60,210 nt of DNA from Paracoccaceae bacterium (GTDB lineage Bacteria; Pseudomonadota; Alphaproteobacteria; Rhodobacterales; Rhodobacteraceae), in NCBI GenBank assembly GCA_027492585.1, contig JAPUEK010000064.1, positions 1-60,210 of the forward strand. Direction: 5' to 3'. Positions within the stretch are counted from its first letter, which is position 1; every line of letters begins with the position of its first letter. The translations under genes were made by a program, and so were the position numbers. The notes under the pieces are model-generated. The model was not told the origin of the DNA. It saw only the letters and a list, made by a program, of their open reading frames with translations, and did no database searches. This document shows, piece after piece, positions 27,449 through 37,004 of the stretch.

Positions 27449-27496
27449 AAATATCCTGCGGGGAGGTCCGGAGGGGTGCAAAACCCCTCCGGCGCC
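27449..27496 (-). repeat. Dispersed intergenic repeat, long subtype (copy 6)
   Basis: The reverse complement of 4347-4394, identical over 48 bp, including the inner hairpin. It is preceded by the family tail CTTCTTCTCTTTCC. It lies between trpA and the VOC-protein gene. Confidence 0.8.
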
Positions 27497-27530
27497 ACCA
27501 AAGGGCGCAACGCCCCCGATGACGATCCCC

Positions 27531-27941
27531 CTAAGCCTGCCGCCACGGGGCGGAGATCATCCAATGCGTGCCGAAGCGGTCCTTCAGCATCCCGAAGCCA
27601 TCCGACCAGAAGGTCGGCCGGAAGGCCATGATCACCTCGCCCCCCTCGGCAAGGGCCGCAAAGATGCGCTCCGCCTCCGCCACGGTGGCACCGATATGGC
27701 TGATGCTGACGGCCTTCTGCGGATCGCCCTCCCAGCCCGGCGGGAAATCGGAGCCGAGCAGGAGCCGCCCGCCGCTGACCAGTTGGCCATGCATCACCCG
27801 GTCCGAGCCGCGCGCCTCCTCCCCGGCATCCGGCGCTTCGGCATAGGTGCTGAAGGTCACCGTGCCACCGAAGATCTGCCGATAGGCGGTCATTGCCGCG
27901 CGGCAATTGCCCCGGAAATGGATGTAGGGATCGAAGGACAT
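27531..27941 (-). CDS. VOC family protein (PhnB-like)
   Basis: 136 residues with the PhnB/glyoxalase-bleomycin resistance fold. It starts MSFDPYIHFRGNCRAAMTAY, typical of the PhnB branch, continues with the IFGGTVTFSTYAEAPD strand, and ends GMLKDRFGTHWMISAPWRQA, the usual WMIS terminus. The family's metal and substrate are variable, and a specific reaction cannot be assigned. ATG at 27941. Confidence 0.85.
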   Translation of the reverse strand: MSFDPYIHFRGNCRAAMTAYRQIFGGTVTFSTYAEAPDAGEEARGSDRVMHGQLVSGGRLLLGSDFPPGWEGDPQKAVSISHIGATVAEAERIFAALAEGGEVIMAFRPTFWSDGFGMLKDRFGTHWMISAPWRQA

Positions 27942-28049
27942 GGGGCTCTCCTCTCTCTGCCCTCAGGATAGTCGCGGCAGGGGGATCGGGGAAGCTTGAA
28001 CCTTCGCCCTCTCCCCCTTAGAAGCGGGCGACCGCCAAAGGAGGATGCG

Positions 28050-29147
28050 ATGGGCTTCAAGATGGGTATCGTCGGGCTTCCGAATGTCGGCAAGTCCACG
28101 CTTTTCAATGCGCTGACCCGCACGGCGGCGGCGCAGGCGGCGAACTTCCCCTTCTGCACCATCGAGCCGAACGTGGGCGAGGTCGCGGTGCCGGACAGCC
28201 GGCTCGACAAACTGGCCGAGATCGCCGGATCGAAACAGATCATCCCGACCCGCATGACCTTCGTGGACATTGCAGGCCTCGTGCGCGGCGCCTCGAAGGG
28301 CGAAGGGCTCGGCAACCAGTTCCTCGCCAATATCCGCGAATGTGACGCCATCGCCCATGTGCTGCGCTGCTTTGAAGACGGCGACATCACCCATGTCGAA
28401 GGCAAGATCGACCCGGTGGCCGATGCCGAGACCATCGAGACCGAACTGATGCTGGCCGATATGGAAAGCATCGAGCGCCGCCTGACCAGCCTTGCCAAAA
28501 AGCTGCGCGGCGGCGATCAGGACACGCTGGATCAGGACCGCCTGCTGCGCGCCGCGCTGAAGGTGCTGGAGGCGGGCCAGCCCGCCCGCAGCGTGCAGGT
28601 GGCGGCGGACGACCAGAAGCAATGGCGGATGCTGCAACTCCTGACGGCAAAGCCGGTGCTTTACGTCTGCAACGTCGAGGAGGCCTGCGCCGCCAACGGC
28701 AACAGCCAGTCGGCCCGCGTGGAGGCGATGGCCGCGGCGCAGGGGGCGGCGACGGTGGTGATCTCCGCCCGGATCGAAGAGGAAATCTCGCAGCTTCCCG
28801 ATGAAGAGGCGCTGATGTTCCTTGAAGAGATGGGCCTGCACGAAGCCGGGCTGGACCGGCTGATCCGCGCCGGCCATGCGCTTCTGGGCCTGCAGACCTA
28901 TTTCACCGTCGGCCCCAAGGAGGCCCGCGCCTGGACGATCCAGAAAGGCACCCTCGCTCCGCAGGCGGCCGGCGTGATTCACGGCGATTTCGAAAAGGGC
29001 TTCATCCGCGCCGAAACCATCGCCTTTGACGATTACGTCGCCGGCAAGGGCGAGGCCGGCGCCAAGGAGGCCGGCAAGTTCCGGGTGGAAGGCAAGACCT
29101 ACGAGGTCAAGGACGGGGATGTGCTGCACTTCCTCTTCAACGGATAA
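28050..29147 (+). CDS. ychF: Redox-regulated ATPase YchF (Obg-like)
   Basis: 365 residues. TRAFAC NTPase: G1 GLPNVGKSTLFNALT, switch CTIEPNVGEVAVPD, G3 FVDIAGLVRGASKGEGLG, the NVEE base-recognition motif in VLYVCNVEEAC that favours ATP, and a C-terminal TGS domain ending KTYEVKDGDVLHFLFNG. It binds ribosomes and affects stress responses. The ATG at 28050 follows AGGAGG. It is a single-gene unit. Confidence 0.97.
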   Translation: MGFKMGIVGLPNVGKSTLFNALTRTAAAQAANFPFCTIEPNVGEVAVPDSRLDKLAEIAGSKQIIPTRMTFVDIAGLVRGASKGEGLGNQFLANIRECDAIAHVLRCFEDGDITHVEGKIDPVADAETIETELMLADMESIERRLTSLAKKLRGGDQDTLDQDRLLRAALKVLEAGQPARSVQVAADDQKQWRMLQLLTAKPVLYVCNVEEACAANGNSQSARVEAMAAAQGAATVVISARIEEEISQLPDEEALMFLEEMGLHEAGLDRLIRAGHALLGLQTYFTVGPKEARAWTIQKGTLAPQAAGVIHGDFEKGFIRAETIAFDDYVAGKGEAGAKEAGKFRVEGKTYEVKDGDVLHFLFNG

Positions 29148-29711
29148 GGATGCGGGCCGGCAGGCGCCATTCCCGGATCACCGTTGATGGATCGTTGGAG
29201 CGGCCCTCGTCACTCTTCCCGACTGAAGTCCAGCCATCAGCAGAACCGAGCCCTGCCCGTTTTGGCGCCGAAGTGATCGCCTGGCTGCGCGGGGTCCATG
29301 ACCGCCGGATCTTCGAGGACCGGAAGCCCTGCGCCGCCTGCTCCGAAGATGCCGGGTTTCCGGAAAGCCGCAGGCGGGCATCCCTGTCTTGCGCCCATGG
29401 CCAAGCGGAGCGGGCAGGCCATGAACACGGCGCTGCCGCCCCCGGAGACCCGCCGCACATTCTTCACATGACCTTGCCAGCCGCTGCGCGGCGATCCGGA
29501 CGCGCGCTTTGCGCCCTGTCGCGGCGGTCGCGCGGGCGACGGGACGAAGCGCAACGCCATTGCGGAGCCTTCGGACACAAAGGGCTAGCTGGCCCGGCCC
29601 TCTCGCGGCTGCCGCAAGGGGCGAAGCAGGACAGAAACCGGGAGATCCCTCCTGCAAGGTTCGTCAAGCCGTCATTCAAAGATATGAAATGAAACGGAAA
29701 ACAAGGGAATT
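29148..29711. other. 564-bp stretch without a confident gene; possible gene remnant
   Basis: Between ychF and tRNA-Ile2 no frame gives a recognisable protein. On the plus strand a plausible coding pattern begins around 29265 (FGAEVIAWLRGVHDRRIFED). It then seems to move one frame and run about 29330-29585 as MPGFRKAAGGHPCLAPMAKR and SGQAMNTALPPPETRRTFFT, an in-frame TGA, then PLRGDPDARFAPCRGGRAG and EPSDTKG before a stop. This looks like a decayed gene of unknown family rather than a working one. I see no repeat-family copy here. Confidence 0.35.
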
Positions 29712-29787
29712 TGGTAGGCCCGGAGGGACTTGAACCCCCAACCAAGGCGTTATGAGCGCCCTGCTCTAACCATTGAGCTACAGGCCC
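29712..29787 (-). tRNA. tRNA-Ile2 (anticodon CAT, lysidine-modified)
   Basis: 76 nt with encoded CCA. Acceptor stem GGGCCTG / CGGGCCT, D-arm GCTC-AATGGTTA-GAGC, anticodon stem GGGCG / CGCCT with loop CTCATAA, T-arm GGGGG-TTCAAGT-CCCTC. The anticodon is CAT, but the body (TGGTT variable loop, no initiator features) is that of the minor isoleucine tRNA whose C34 becomes lysidine and reads AUA, not of tRNA-Met. Confidence 0.9.
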
Positions 29788-29850
29788 GGCCTGTCTTGTG
29801 CCGACGCGATCCTGAGTAGCAGACCGGCAGGCGGGGTCAAGCGGGCGCGG

Positions 29851-30672
29851 TCAGATCGGCGCGGGCAGGTGGGTGCGCCAGCCTCCGGCGCTGTCGGGCT
29901 GGTGGAAAAGCGTCACCTTGTCGGCGGCAAAGACCGGACCATCGCTCAGCGTGGCATAGCGGGTGACGGTGATGCGGCCCTCGTGATGTTCCAGAAGATT
30001 GAAATCGTTCTGCTCCCCCCGCAGCCGGGTGGAAAGGCCCGTCCCCGCCTGCACGCAAAGCATCAGACGGCCGTTCTGCTCGACCGCATAAGGGGCCGCC
30101 GCCCATTGGTGGAGATGACCGCAGAGGATCACATCGGCCCCCGCCCGTGCAAGCGCCGTGGTCGCGGCGGCAGCGCCTTTCATCGGGGTCTTTCCGGTCT
30201 CGGGCGGCTGATAAAGCGGATGATGGAGCGCCACGATCCGCAACTGGCCGGGACGCGCAGCGCGCAGGCGCGCGCAGGTGCGCTCCAGACCGGCGGGGCG
30301 GATCAGGCCGCGCTGCCAGACATGGGGATCGGCAGTGTTCAGCCCGATGACCCGCAGATCCCCGGTATCGAGCATCGGCTCCAGATCCGGGCCGAGGGCG
30401 CGGCGCCAGGCCCGGAACGGCCAGAAGAGCCGGGCGAAAGGGTTGTAAAGCGGCATGTCGTGATTGCCGGGAACGACGAGCACCGGCCCCGGCAACCGCG
30501 CGATGAGAGCGGCGGCGGCAGCGAACTCCCCCGCTTTCGCGCGCTGCGTCAGATCACCGGAAATCACGGTCACATCGGGGCGCAGCTCGTGGCAGAGCGT
30601 GATCAGCGGGTCGATCAGCTCCGTCCGGTCGCGGCCGAAATGCAGGTCGGAAAGGTGGAGAAGCCGCCCCAT
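29851..30672 (-). CDS. Calcineurin-like metallophosphoesterase
   Basis: 273 residues with all metallophosphoesterase motifs: [42 protein letters not shown] and [10 protein letters not shown]. Two metal ions would be bound by these Asp/His/Asn residues. It is in the cytosolic class without signal peptide; the substrate is unknown (cAMP or phosphodiester-like in relatives). It is the second gene after the lipid kinase-like gene, 2 bp apart, and both are likely one transcript. Confidence 0.88.
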   Translation of the reverse strand: MGRLLHLSDLHFGRDRTELIDPLITLCHELRPDVTVISGDLTQRAKAGEFAAAAALIARLPGPVLVVPGNHDMPLYNPFARLFWPFRAWRRALGPDLEPMLDTGDLRVIGLNTADPHVWQRGLIRPAGLERTCARLRAARPGQLRIVALHHPLYQPPETGKTPMKGAAAATTALARAGADVILCGHLHQWAAAPYAVEQNGRLMLCVQAGTGLSTRLRGEQNDFNLLEHHEGRITVTRYATLSDGPVFAADKVTLFHQPDSAGGWRTHLPAPI

Positions 30673-30674
30673 CC

Positions 30675-31580
30675 TCAGCCCCCGGCCTTCGGCACCAGCA
30701 CGCGCAGCGCACCCGGCAGAAAGCGGAAGCGGAAGGGCGCGCGCATCTTCTGGCGTTCGCCATCGCGGGCGATGGTGCGGCGGCGGGCGCGGGTCTCGAT
30801 CACCATTTCCTCGCCGCTTTCCAGGGTGAAATCGCGGTAGGGGCGCGCTGTCCGCAACGCCATTTTCACCGCAAAGCCAAGGAGTTGCCAGCGCCGCAGC
30901 TCGGGCGCGATATAGATGGCGAGCTTGCCCTGCCGGATCAGTTCCACCCCGTCCGCCAGTCCGTACTGCTCCAGCTGATAGGCATTCTGCGCCACGAAAA
31001 CCATCGGACTGCGGAGATGATCGGTCCTGCCGTCGATGGTGACGCGCAGGCGGCTCGGGCGGTCATAGGTGATCAGGGTGCGGATCGCCGACCAATAGGC
31101 TGCAAGGCGGGAGCGCCCCCATTTCGCATAGGCCGCCTCGCGCTTTTCCAGAAGCGCCGGATAAAGGCCGAGGCTCGCATTGTTGAGAAAGAGCTGGCCG
31201 TTCACCTCTCCGGCGGCGACCTCCTGCACTTCGGCATGGAGAAGGGCTTCGATGGCCGCTTCGGGCTCGTTGGGCAGGCCGAGGCTGCGGGCGAAGAAAT
31301 TGAAGGTCCCCATCGGCACGATGCCGAGGGTCACGCCGGAGCCGGAAAGTGCGCTCGCCACCGTGCAGATCGTGCCGTCGCCGCCGGCGGCGATCACCGT
31401 GGCAAAGCCGCCGTCGCGCGCCCGGCGGGCTTCCGCCGAAAGGGCGGCACCATTGCGGATGAGACGCAGCTCCGGCGCGAGCCCGGCGGCGCGGAACGGC
31501 TCCATCAGGTGTTCCATCCGGGCGGCGGCTTTGCGCCCCGCGCCGGTATTGGCCAGAATACAGACCGGACCTTGGATCAT
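30675..31580 (-). CDS. Diacylglycerol kinase catalytic-domain protein (YegS/LCB5 family lipid kinase)
   Basis: 301 residues. The DAGK catalytic domain shows [17 protein letters not shown], the ATP-binding [39 protein letters not shown], and the second-domain motif [20 protein letters not shown]. It would phosphorylate a lipid hydroxyl such as diacylglycerol or phosphatidylglycerol at the inner membrane. It is the first gene of a two-gene unit with the phosphoesterase and divergent from purM (180 bp). Confidence 0.88.
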   Translation of the reverse strand: MIQGPVCILANTGAGRKAAARMEHLMEPFRAAGLAPELRLIRNGAALSAEARRARDGGFATVIAAGGDGTICTVASALSGSGVTLGIVPMGTFNFFARSLGLPNEPEAAIEALLHAEVQEVAAGEVNGQLFLNNASLGLYPALLEKREAAYAKWGRSRLAAYWSAIRTLITYDRPSRLRVTIDGRTDHLRSPMVFVAQNAYQLEQYGLADGVELIRQGKLAIYIAPELRRWQLLGFAVKMALRTARPYRDFTLESGEEMVIETRARRRTIARDGERQKMRAPFRFRFLPGALRVLVPKAGG

Positions 31581-31760
31581 CGGCAGCCTCCCTTTGCGGA
31601 AGCTCCGCCCGGCCTAGATAGGATCGCGGAGCCGAATGTCAAAGACGGGGCAAATTGCCCGGCGGAAAGCGTCTGGAAAGCGTCGGGGCTTTGTTGCGCG
31701 GCTCCGGCGAAAGGGCTATGGGGGCAGCGGCTGCACAATCGGGCGAACGGGAGCGGGCGG

Positions 31761-32828
31761 ATGACGGTGGAGAAGCAGGCGGGGGCCAAGGGCCACAACG
31801 GGCTGACCTATGCCGATGCCGGGGTCGATATCGACGCGGGCAATGCCTTGGTCGAGCGGATCAAGCCTGCGGCGAAGCGCACCAGTCGGCCCGGCACGAT
31901 GTCCGGTCTCGGCGGGTTCGGCGCGCTCTTCGATCTGAAGGCGGCGGGTTATGAGGACCCGGTTCTGGTGGCCGCGACCGATGGCGTCGGCACCAAGCTC
32001 CGCATCGCCATCGACACCGGCAACGTCGATACGATCGGCGTGGACCTTGTGGCGATGTGCGTGAACGACCTCGTGTGCCAAGGGGCGGAGCCGCTGTTTT
32101 TCCTCGATTATTTCGCCACGGGCAAGCTTGACGTCGAAGAGGCGACGCGGATCATCAACGGCATCGCTGCGGGCTGCGAGGCCTCGGGCTGCGCGCTGAT
32201 CGGCGGCGAGACGGCAGAGATGCCGGGCATGTATCACAAGGGCGATTTCGATCTCGCAGGCTTTGCCGTCGGCGCCATGGAGCGCGGGGCGGATCTGCCG
32301 GCGGGCGTGGCGGAGGGCGATGTCCTTCTGGGTCTCGCCTCGAACGGGGTCCATTCCAACGGCTATTCCTTCGTCCGCAAGGTGGTGGAGCTTTCGGGCC
32401 TCGGCTGGGACGCGGCCTCACCCTTCTCGGGGGCCTCTCTCGGCGCGGCGCTGCTGGCGCCGACCCGGCTTTATGTGAAGCAGGCGCTTGCCGCGGTGCG
32501 GGCGGGCGGGGTTCATGCCCTGGCGCATATCACCGGCGGCGGGCTGACCGAAAACCCCCCGCGGGTGATCCCCGAGGGTCTGGCCTGCGAGATCGACCTG
32601 TCCTCCTGGGAACTGCCGCCGGTATTCCGCTGGCTGGCGACGACGGCCAACATGAGCGAGCCGGAGCTGCTGAAAACCTTCAACTGCGGCATCGGCATGA
32701 TCGCCGTGGTGGCGGCGGACCGGGCGGGGGCGCTTGAGAGCCTTCTGCGCGCCGAAGGCGAGACGGTGGTGCAGCTTGGCCGGGTCGTCGCGGGCGAAGG
32801 CGTGATCTACAAGGGACGGCTTCTGTGA
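31761..32828 (+). CDS. purM: Phosphoribosylformylglycinamidine cyclo-ligase (AIR synthetase)
   Basis: 355 residues. PurM/ATP-grasp-like fold: [20 protein letters not shown] at the start, [50 protein letters not shown], and [20 protein letters not shown]. It converts FGAM to AIR in purine biosynthesis. The ATG at 31761 was chosen because the frame upstream runs antisense through the lipid kinase gene. The stop overlaps the purN start. Confidence 0.98.
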   Translation: MTVEKQAGAKGHNGLTYADAGVDIDAGNALVERIKPAAKRTSRPGTMSGLGGFGALFDLKAAGYEDPVLVAATDGVGTKLRIAIDTGNVDTIGVDLVAMCVNDLVCQGAEPLFFLDYFATGKLDVEEATRIINGIAAGCEASGCALIGGETAEMPGMYHKGDFDLAGFAVGAMERGADLPAGVAEGDVLLGLASNGVHSNGYSFVRKVVELSGLGWDAASPFSGASLGAALLAPTRLYVKQALAAVRAGGVHALAHITGGGLTENPPRVIPEGLACEIDLSSWELPPVFRWLATTANMSEPELLKTFNCGIGMIAVVAADRAGALESLLRAEGETVVQLGRVVAGEGVIYKGRLL

Positions 32829-33412
32829 AGCGCGTTGCCGTCCTGATCTCGGGCGGCGGGTCGAACATGCTGGCGCTTCTGCGCGACATGGCGGGGGATC
32901 ATCCGGCGCGCGGCGTGCTGGTGCTGTCCAACGATCCGGCGGCGGGGGGGCTGGCGAAAGCGGCGGAGCTTGGCGTGCCGGTGGCCTCGGTCGATCACCG
33001 CCCCTTCGGCAAGGACCGCGCCGCCTTCGAAGCGGCGCTGCTGGAGCCCTTGCTCGCGGCGGAGCCGGATGTGATCTGCCTTGCCGGCTTCATGCGGGTG
33101 CTGACGCCAGCCTTCGTGCGCCGCTTCGAGGGGCGGATGCTGAACATCCACCCCTCGCTCTTGCCGAAATATCCCGGTCTGCACACCCATGCCCGCGCGC
33201 TTGCGGCGGGGGATGCGGAGGCGGGCTGCACCGTGCATGAGGTGACGGCGGAGCTCGATGCCGGGCCGCTGCTCGGTCAGGCGCGGGTGCCGGTGCTGCC
33301 GGGGGATGACGAGGCGACGCTTGCGGCGCGGGTTCTGGTGCAGGAGCATCGGCTTTATCCGGCGGTGCTGCGGCGCTTTGCGGCCGGCAGCCGGGAGCCG
33401 GTTTTCCTCTGA
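32825..33412 (+). CDS. purN: Phosphoribosylglycinamide formyltransferase
   Basis: 195 residues. The GTG start at 32825 overlaps the purM stop (GTGA), so translation is coupled. N10-formyl-THF-dependent transformylase features: [29 protein letters not shown], the catalytic Asn-His-Asp set in [18 protein letters not shown] and [16 protein letters not shown], and [11 protein letters not shown]. It converts GAR to FGAR, two steps before PurM. Confidence 0.97.
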   Translation: MKRVAVLISGGGSNMLALLRDMAGDHPARGVLVLSNDPAAGGLAKAAELGVPVASVDHRPFGKDRAAFEAALLEPLLAAEPDVICLAGFMRVLTPAFVRRFEGRMLNIHPSLLPKYPGLHTHARALAAGDAEAGCTVHEVTAELDAGPLLGQARVPVLPGDDEATLAARVLVQEHRLYPAVLRRFAAGSREPVFL

Positions 33413-33517
33413 CAGCGGTCGGTCTTCGGGGCATCGAGCCCCTGCGACCGGCCCTGCCGGCGGCGGCGGCTCCGGCCCGCATCTTGCGGAAACCCTGTGC
33501 TTGCGGCACTGTCTGCT

Positions 33518-33545
33518 GCCTCCGGCGGGGATATTTGGACACAGA
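33518..33545 (+). repeat. Dispersed intergenic repeat (copy 7, half element)
   Basis: GCCTCCGGCGGGGATATTTGG is the reverse complement of the right half of the bipartite copies. It lies in the 220-bp gap between purN and rnd, which otherwise shows nothing I recognise. Confidence 0.75.
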
Positions 33546-33632
33546 GGATGGGCAGAGGGGTTTTCATCGCGGGGGGGAGTGCCTATAGCGGAAAGGCGGG
33601 ACGCCCCCGTGAGCCCTTTGCGAAAGATGCCG

Positions 33633-34790
33633 ATGCGGACCATCACCACGACCGAAGACCTTGCCGCCTTCTGCGAGGCCGCCAAATCCGAAGCCTATGT
33701 CACCATCGACACGGAATTCCTGCGGGAGCGGACCTATTGGTCGAAGCTCTGCCTGATCCAGATGGCGCTGCCCGGCAAGGACGGGGATGCGGTTCTGGTC
33801 GATCCGATCGAGGGCGAGGCGATGTCGCTGGAGCCGCTTTACGATCTTTTCCGGCATGAGGCGACGGTGAAGGTCTTTCACGCGGCGCGGCAGGATCTGG
33901 AGATCTTCTTCGTCGAGGGCAAGGTCTTTCCGGTGCCGCTGTTCGATACGCAGGTCGCGGCCATGGTCTGCGGTTTCGGCGAACAGGTCGGCTATGAGAC
34001 GCTGGTGAAGAAGATCGCCAAGGAAAACCTCGACAAGACCAGCCGGTTCACCGACTGGTCGCGGAGGCCGCTCAGCGAGGCGCAGAAGGATTATGCCCTC
34101 GCCGACGTGACCCATCTGCGGGTGATCTATGAATGGCTGGCGGCGCAACTGAAGAAGAACGGCCGGCAGGCCTGGGTCGAGGAAGAGCTGGCGATGCTCT
34201 GCGATCCGGCGACTTACACCGTTTTGCCGGCAGAAGCCTGGCAGCGGATCAAGACCCGCACCACCTCGGGGCGCTTTCTGGCCATCGTGAAGGAACTGGC
34301 GCGGTTCCGCGAGGAATATGCCCAGGGCCAGAACGTGCCGCGCAGTCGGGTCATGAAGGATGACGCACTGCTGGAACTGGCCTCCACCCGGCCGACGAGC
34401 CTTGAGGAACTGGGCCGCTCGCGTCTTCTGCTGCGCGAGGGGCGCAAGCCCGAGATTGCCGAGGGGATTCTGGCGGCGATCAAATCCGGGATGGAGATGC
34501 GCCCGGACGAAATGCCGAAGCCGGATCTGAGCCGCGAGCAATTGCAGGTCAATCCCGCACTTGCCGATCTTCTGCGCGTGCTTCTGAAGGCGAAGTCGGA
34601 AAGCCTCGGCGTGGCGCCCCGGCTGATCGCTTCGGCTTCGGAACTGGATGCGATCGCAGCGGGCGACCGCAGCGTCGATGCGCTGAAGGGGTGGCGGGCG
34701 GAAGCTTTTGGCGATGACGCGCAGCGGCTGTGCCGGGGCGAGATCGCGCTGTCGGCCAAAGGCAGCGAAGTGCGGGTCGTCCGTCTCTGA
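33633..34790 (+). CDS. rnd: Ribonuclease D
   Basis: 385 residues. DEDDy 3'-5' exonuclease: Exo I YVTIDTEFLRERTYW, Exo II FHAARQDLEIFF, Exo III DYALADVTHLRVIYEWL, followed by an HRDC domain (about residues 205-290). It trims tRNA 3' ends. ATG at 33633 (MRTITTTEDLAAF) was preferred to the ATG two codons earlier because GAAAG at 33622-33626 is correctly spaced only for the second. It converges with the lipoprotein gene, 6 bp between stops. Confidence 0.93.
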   Translation: MRTITTTEDLAAFCEAAKSEAYVTIDTEFLRERTYWSKLCLIQMALPGKDGDAVLVDPIEGEAMSLEPLYDLFRHEATVKVFHAARQDLEIFFVEGKVFPVPLFDTQVAAMVCGFGEQVGYETLVKKIAKENLDKTSRFTDWSRRPLSEAQKDYALADVTHLRVIYEWLAAQLKKNGRQAWVEEELAMLCDPATYTVLPAEAWQRIKTRTTSGRFLAIVKELARFREEYAQGQNVPRSRVMKDDALLELASTRPTSLEELGRSRLLLREGRKPEIAEGILAAIKSGMEMRPDEMPKPDLSREQLQVNPALADLLRVLLKAKSESLGVAPRLIASASELDAIAAGDRSVDALKGWRAEAFGDDAQRLCRGEIALSAKGSEVRVVRL

Positions 34791-34796
34791 GCCGGA

Positions 34797-35255
34797 TCAG
34801 CGCCGGCTGGAGCGGGCGTTCGTCTCACCCTGGACGACGATCTCGCGGATGCCGTCGAGCTTGATGTTCGACAGGCTGATCGCCGCCGTGATCTCGCGCG
34901 ATTGCTGGTTCACGACCGGCTTCGGGGTCGGCGGGGCGAAGACCCGGAAATCCAGCACCAGCACGCCGTTCTCGTCGACCGGGCGGGCGACAAGCTCTGC
35001 CGACCACCAGCCTTGCGTCGGCGGCAGCCCGGTCGCGCGGATGATCGCGCCGCCGGGGAAGGGTTCCACCGCCATCGAAAGCACGGTCTGGACCAGGTTG
35101 CGCGGGTCCTGCGGCGCCTGGCTCACCACGGCGGTCTGCTCGACCTCGCGCGATTTGCCGAACCAGTTCAGCGGGTTCAGCCGCGATTCGCGGATCGCCC
35201 CGCAGGAGACGAGCAGCGTGACGGCGATCAGGGCGGCAGTGACTGGCAGGCGCAT
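34797..35255 (-). CDS. Predicted lipoprotein, function unknown
   Basis: 152 residues. A type II signal peptide MRLPVTAALIAVTLLVSCGA has the lipobox LLVSC with the lipidated Cys at residue 18. The remainder includes NPLNWFGKSREVEQ, VEPFPGGAIIRATGLPPTQG and DFRVFAPPTPKP. I do not recognise the domain. The residue after Cys is Gly, so outer-membrane sorting is plausible. It stands alone and is convergent with rnd. Confidence 0.75.
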   Translation of the reverse strand: MRLPVTAALIAVTLLVSCGAIRESRLNPLNWFGKSREVEQTAVVSQAPQDPRNLVQTVLSMAVEPFPGGAIIRATGLPPTQGWWSAELVARPVDENGVLVLDFRVFAPPTPKPVVNQQSREITAAISLSNIKLDGIREIVVQGETNARSSRR

Positions 35256-35375
35256 GAGGCTGTCCCATAAGGTCGGTGTCTTTGGGTAGCCGATGCGCCG
35301 CGATTTGAAAAGGCCGCTTGGGCTGGACCTTTGCCGTGGCGGGGATTACCTCGGGTGGCGCAGATGGAGATTGCC

Positions 35376-35789
35376 ATGGCCACCCCCGCTTTTGACGACA
35401 TCGCCGAGACCTTCGCCTTTCTGGACGATTGGGAGGATCGCTATCGCCATGTGATCGAGCTTGGCAAGGCGATGGCGCCGCTGGACGACAGTTTCAAGGT
35501 GCCGGCCTTGAAGGTCGATGGCTGCGCGAGCCAAGTCTGGCTGCGTCCGGTGATCGCGGGCGGCATCTTCGATTTCGAGGGCGATTCCGATGCGATGATC
35601 GTGCGGGGGCTGATCGCGCTTGTCCATGCGCTTTACGCGGGCCTGCCGGTGGCAGAAGTGGGCCGGGTTGACGCGACGGCGGAACTGGGCCGGCTCGGCC
35701 TGCATGAGCATCTGTCTTCGCAGCGCTCCAACGGCTTGCGGGCCATGGTCGCGCGTATCCGCAAGGTGGCGGCGGAAGCGGCGGGCTGA
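35376..35789 (+). CDS. sufE: Cysteine desulfuration protein SufE
   Basis: 137 residues. It accepts persulfide sulfur from SufS for Fe-S cluster assembly. Family hallmarks are DDIAETFAFLDDWEDRYRHV, ELGKAMAPLDD, the acceptor cysteine in ALKVDGCASQVWLRP, and LGLHEHLSSQRSNGLRAMV. The ATG at 35376 has GGAG at the right distance; an ATG at 35364 is an alternative. No suf operon is adjacent. Confidence 0.94.
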   Translation: MATPAFDDIAETFAFLDDWEDRYRHVIELGKAMAPLDDSFKVPALKVDGCASQVWLRPVIAGGIFDFEGDSDAMIVRGLIALVHALYAGLPVAEVGRVDATAELGRLGLHEHLSSQRSNGLRAMVARIRKVAAEAAG

Positions 35790-35840
35790 ACGGCTTCACA
35801 CCGGAATTGCGATGCGGTTCAGGGTGTTGAGGTTGGGATG

Positions 35841-35915
35841 TGGCAGCCCGTAGGGGAGTCGAACCCCTCTTACCTGGTTGAAAACCAGGTGTCCTAACCG
35901 ATAGACGAACGGGCC
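35841..35915 (-). tRNA. tRNA-Glu (anticodon TTC)
   Basis: 75 nt. Acceptor GGCCCGT / ACGGGCT, D-arm GTC-TATCGGTTA-GGAC, anticodon stem CCTGG / CCAGG with loop TTTTCAA (anticodon TTC), T-arm AGGGG-TTCGACT-CCCCT, and encoded CCA. Confidence 0.95.
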
Positions 35916-35991
35916 ACTGGCGTGGTGAATAGGCGAGAGGCCCGCAAGCCGCAAGGGCAAAAATGCGGGCCGCGCCAAGTTCCTGTCCGGC

Positions 35992-36798
35992 TCAGCCGTC
36001 GATCCGCGCGCCCATCAGGGCGATGGCCTGCTGGTAGACGGTCGCGGCATTCCATTCCTTGATCACCGCGAAATTCGGCTCGCCCTCCTGATAGCCCTTG
36101 CCGCGTTGCCAGCCTTTTTGAGCGAGGTAATTCGCGGTGGTGGCGAGCGCATCGGTGGTGTTGGTCAGGTCGATCCGGCCATCGCCATTTCCATCGACAC
36201 CGTAAGTCAGCGCATTTCCGGGCAGGAACTGGGTATGACCCAGCTCGCCATGCTTGGCGCCGACGGTTTTCGAGGTGATGCTGCCCTCATCGACCAGTTT
36301 CAGCGCGCCGATCAGATGCGGCGTGAAGAAATCCGAGCGGCGGCAATCCCAGGCGAGGGTGGAAATCGCCGAAACCACGTTGGTATCGCCCATGAAGCCG
36401 CCAAAGCCCGTCTCCATGCCGTGAATGGCAAGAAGGACACCGGCCGGAACACCGAATTGCGCCTCCAGCTCCCGGTAGAGATCGGGATTCTTCGCCTTGC
36501 GCGACCGCCCCTGCGATACGATCGTATCTGCACCCCGCACCTGAAGGAATTTCTTCAGCGTATATTTGAAGCTCTTCTGGTTGCGGTCCGCGGCAATGGT
36601 GGCCTTGGAATAGCTTGCGCCCATCAGCGCCTTGATCCCTGCGGAACCGACCCCGGCGGCCTTCGCCTCTTTCGCCATCACCGGCTTCCAGTCCTCGAAG
36701 CCGGCGGAGGTGTTGCCACAGGGCGCGGCAAGAGCGGGGGCGGCGAGGCCGAACAGCACAGGCAGGGCAAGTGCCGGCAAGAGACGATGGAAACGCAA
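35992..36798 (-). CDS. Lytic murein transglycosylase (MltB-like, SLT_2)
   Basis: 268 residues from a TTG start at 36798, chosen because it gives a clean signal peptide (RFHRLLPALALPVLFGLAA, cleavage near ALAAP) and has GGGGG upstream. An earlier in-frame TTG at 36858 gives a poor N-terminus. Catalytic Glu lies in AIHGMETGFGGFMGDTNVVS. Other family features are TIVSQGRSRKAKNPDLYREL, GAKHGELGHTQFLPGNALTY and DGNGDGRIDLTNTTDALATT. It cleaves peptidoglycan glycan strands in the periplasm. The C-terminus ends YQQAIALMGARIDG with no peptidoglycan-binding repeat. Confidence 0.9.
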   Translation of the reverse strand: MRFHRLLPALALPVLFGLAAPALAAPCGNTSAGFEDWKPVMAKEAKAAGVGSAGIKALMGASYSKATIAADRNQKSFKYTLKKFLQVRGADTIVSQGRSRKAKNPDLYRELEAQFGVPAGVLLAIHGMETGFGGFMGDTNVVSAISTLAWDCRRSDFFTPHLIGALKLVDEGSITSKTVGAKHGELGHTQFLPGNALTYGVDGNGDGRIDLTNTTDALATTANYLAQKGWQRGKGYQEGEPNFAVIKEWNAATVYQQAIALMGARIDG

Positions 36799-37004
36799 GA
36801 GAACCCCCGGAAAAACATGATCTTCGCTGCAATCTAGCGGCAAGGAGACGCAGCGCAAGGGAAAGCCGCCAGAAGCATGGCAGCAATGCGGAGAACGGCC
36901 GGGCTTTTCCTTCCGCCGGACGAAAAGGCAATCACGATGCAGATCCCGCGGAAGTGATCTGCTTTCGCATCATGGCCGCCCGCTGTGGAAAGAGGACGCT
37001 CCTC

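Noticed and set aside
29712-29787. CAT-anticodon tRNA as tRNA-Met
   Set aside because: The body matches the lysidine-modified tRNA-Ile2 pattern rather than initiator or elongator Met.
30885-31760. N-terminal extension of purM
   Set aside because: It runs antisense through the lipid kinase gene; PurM homology begins just after the ATG at 31761.
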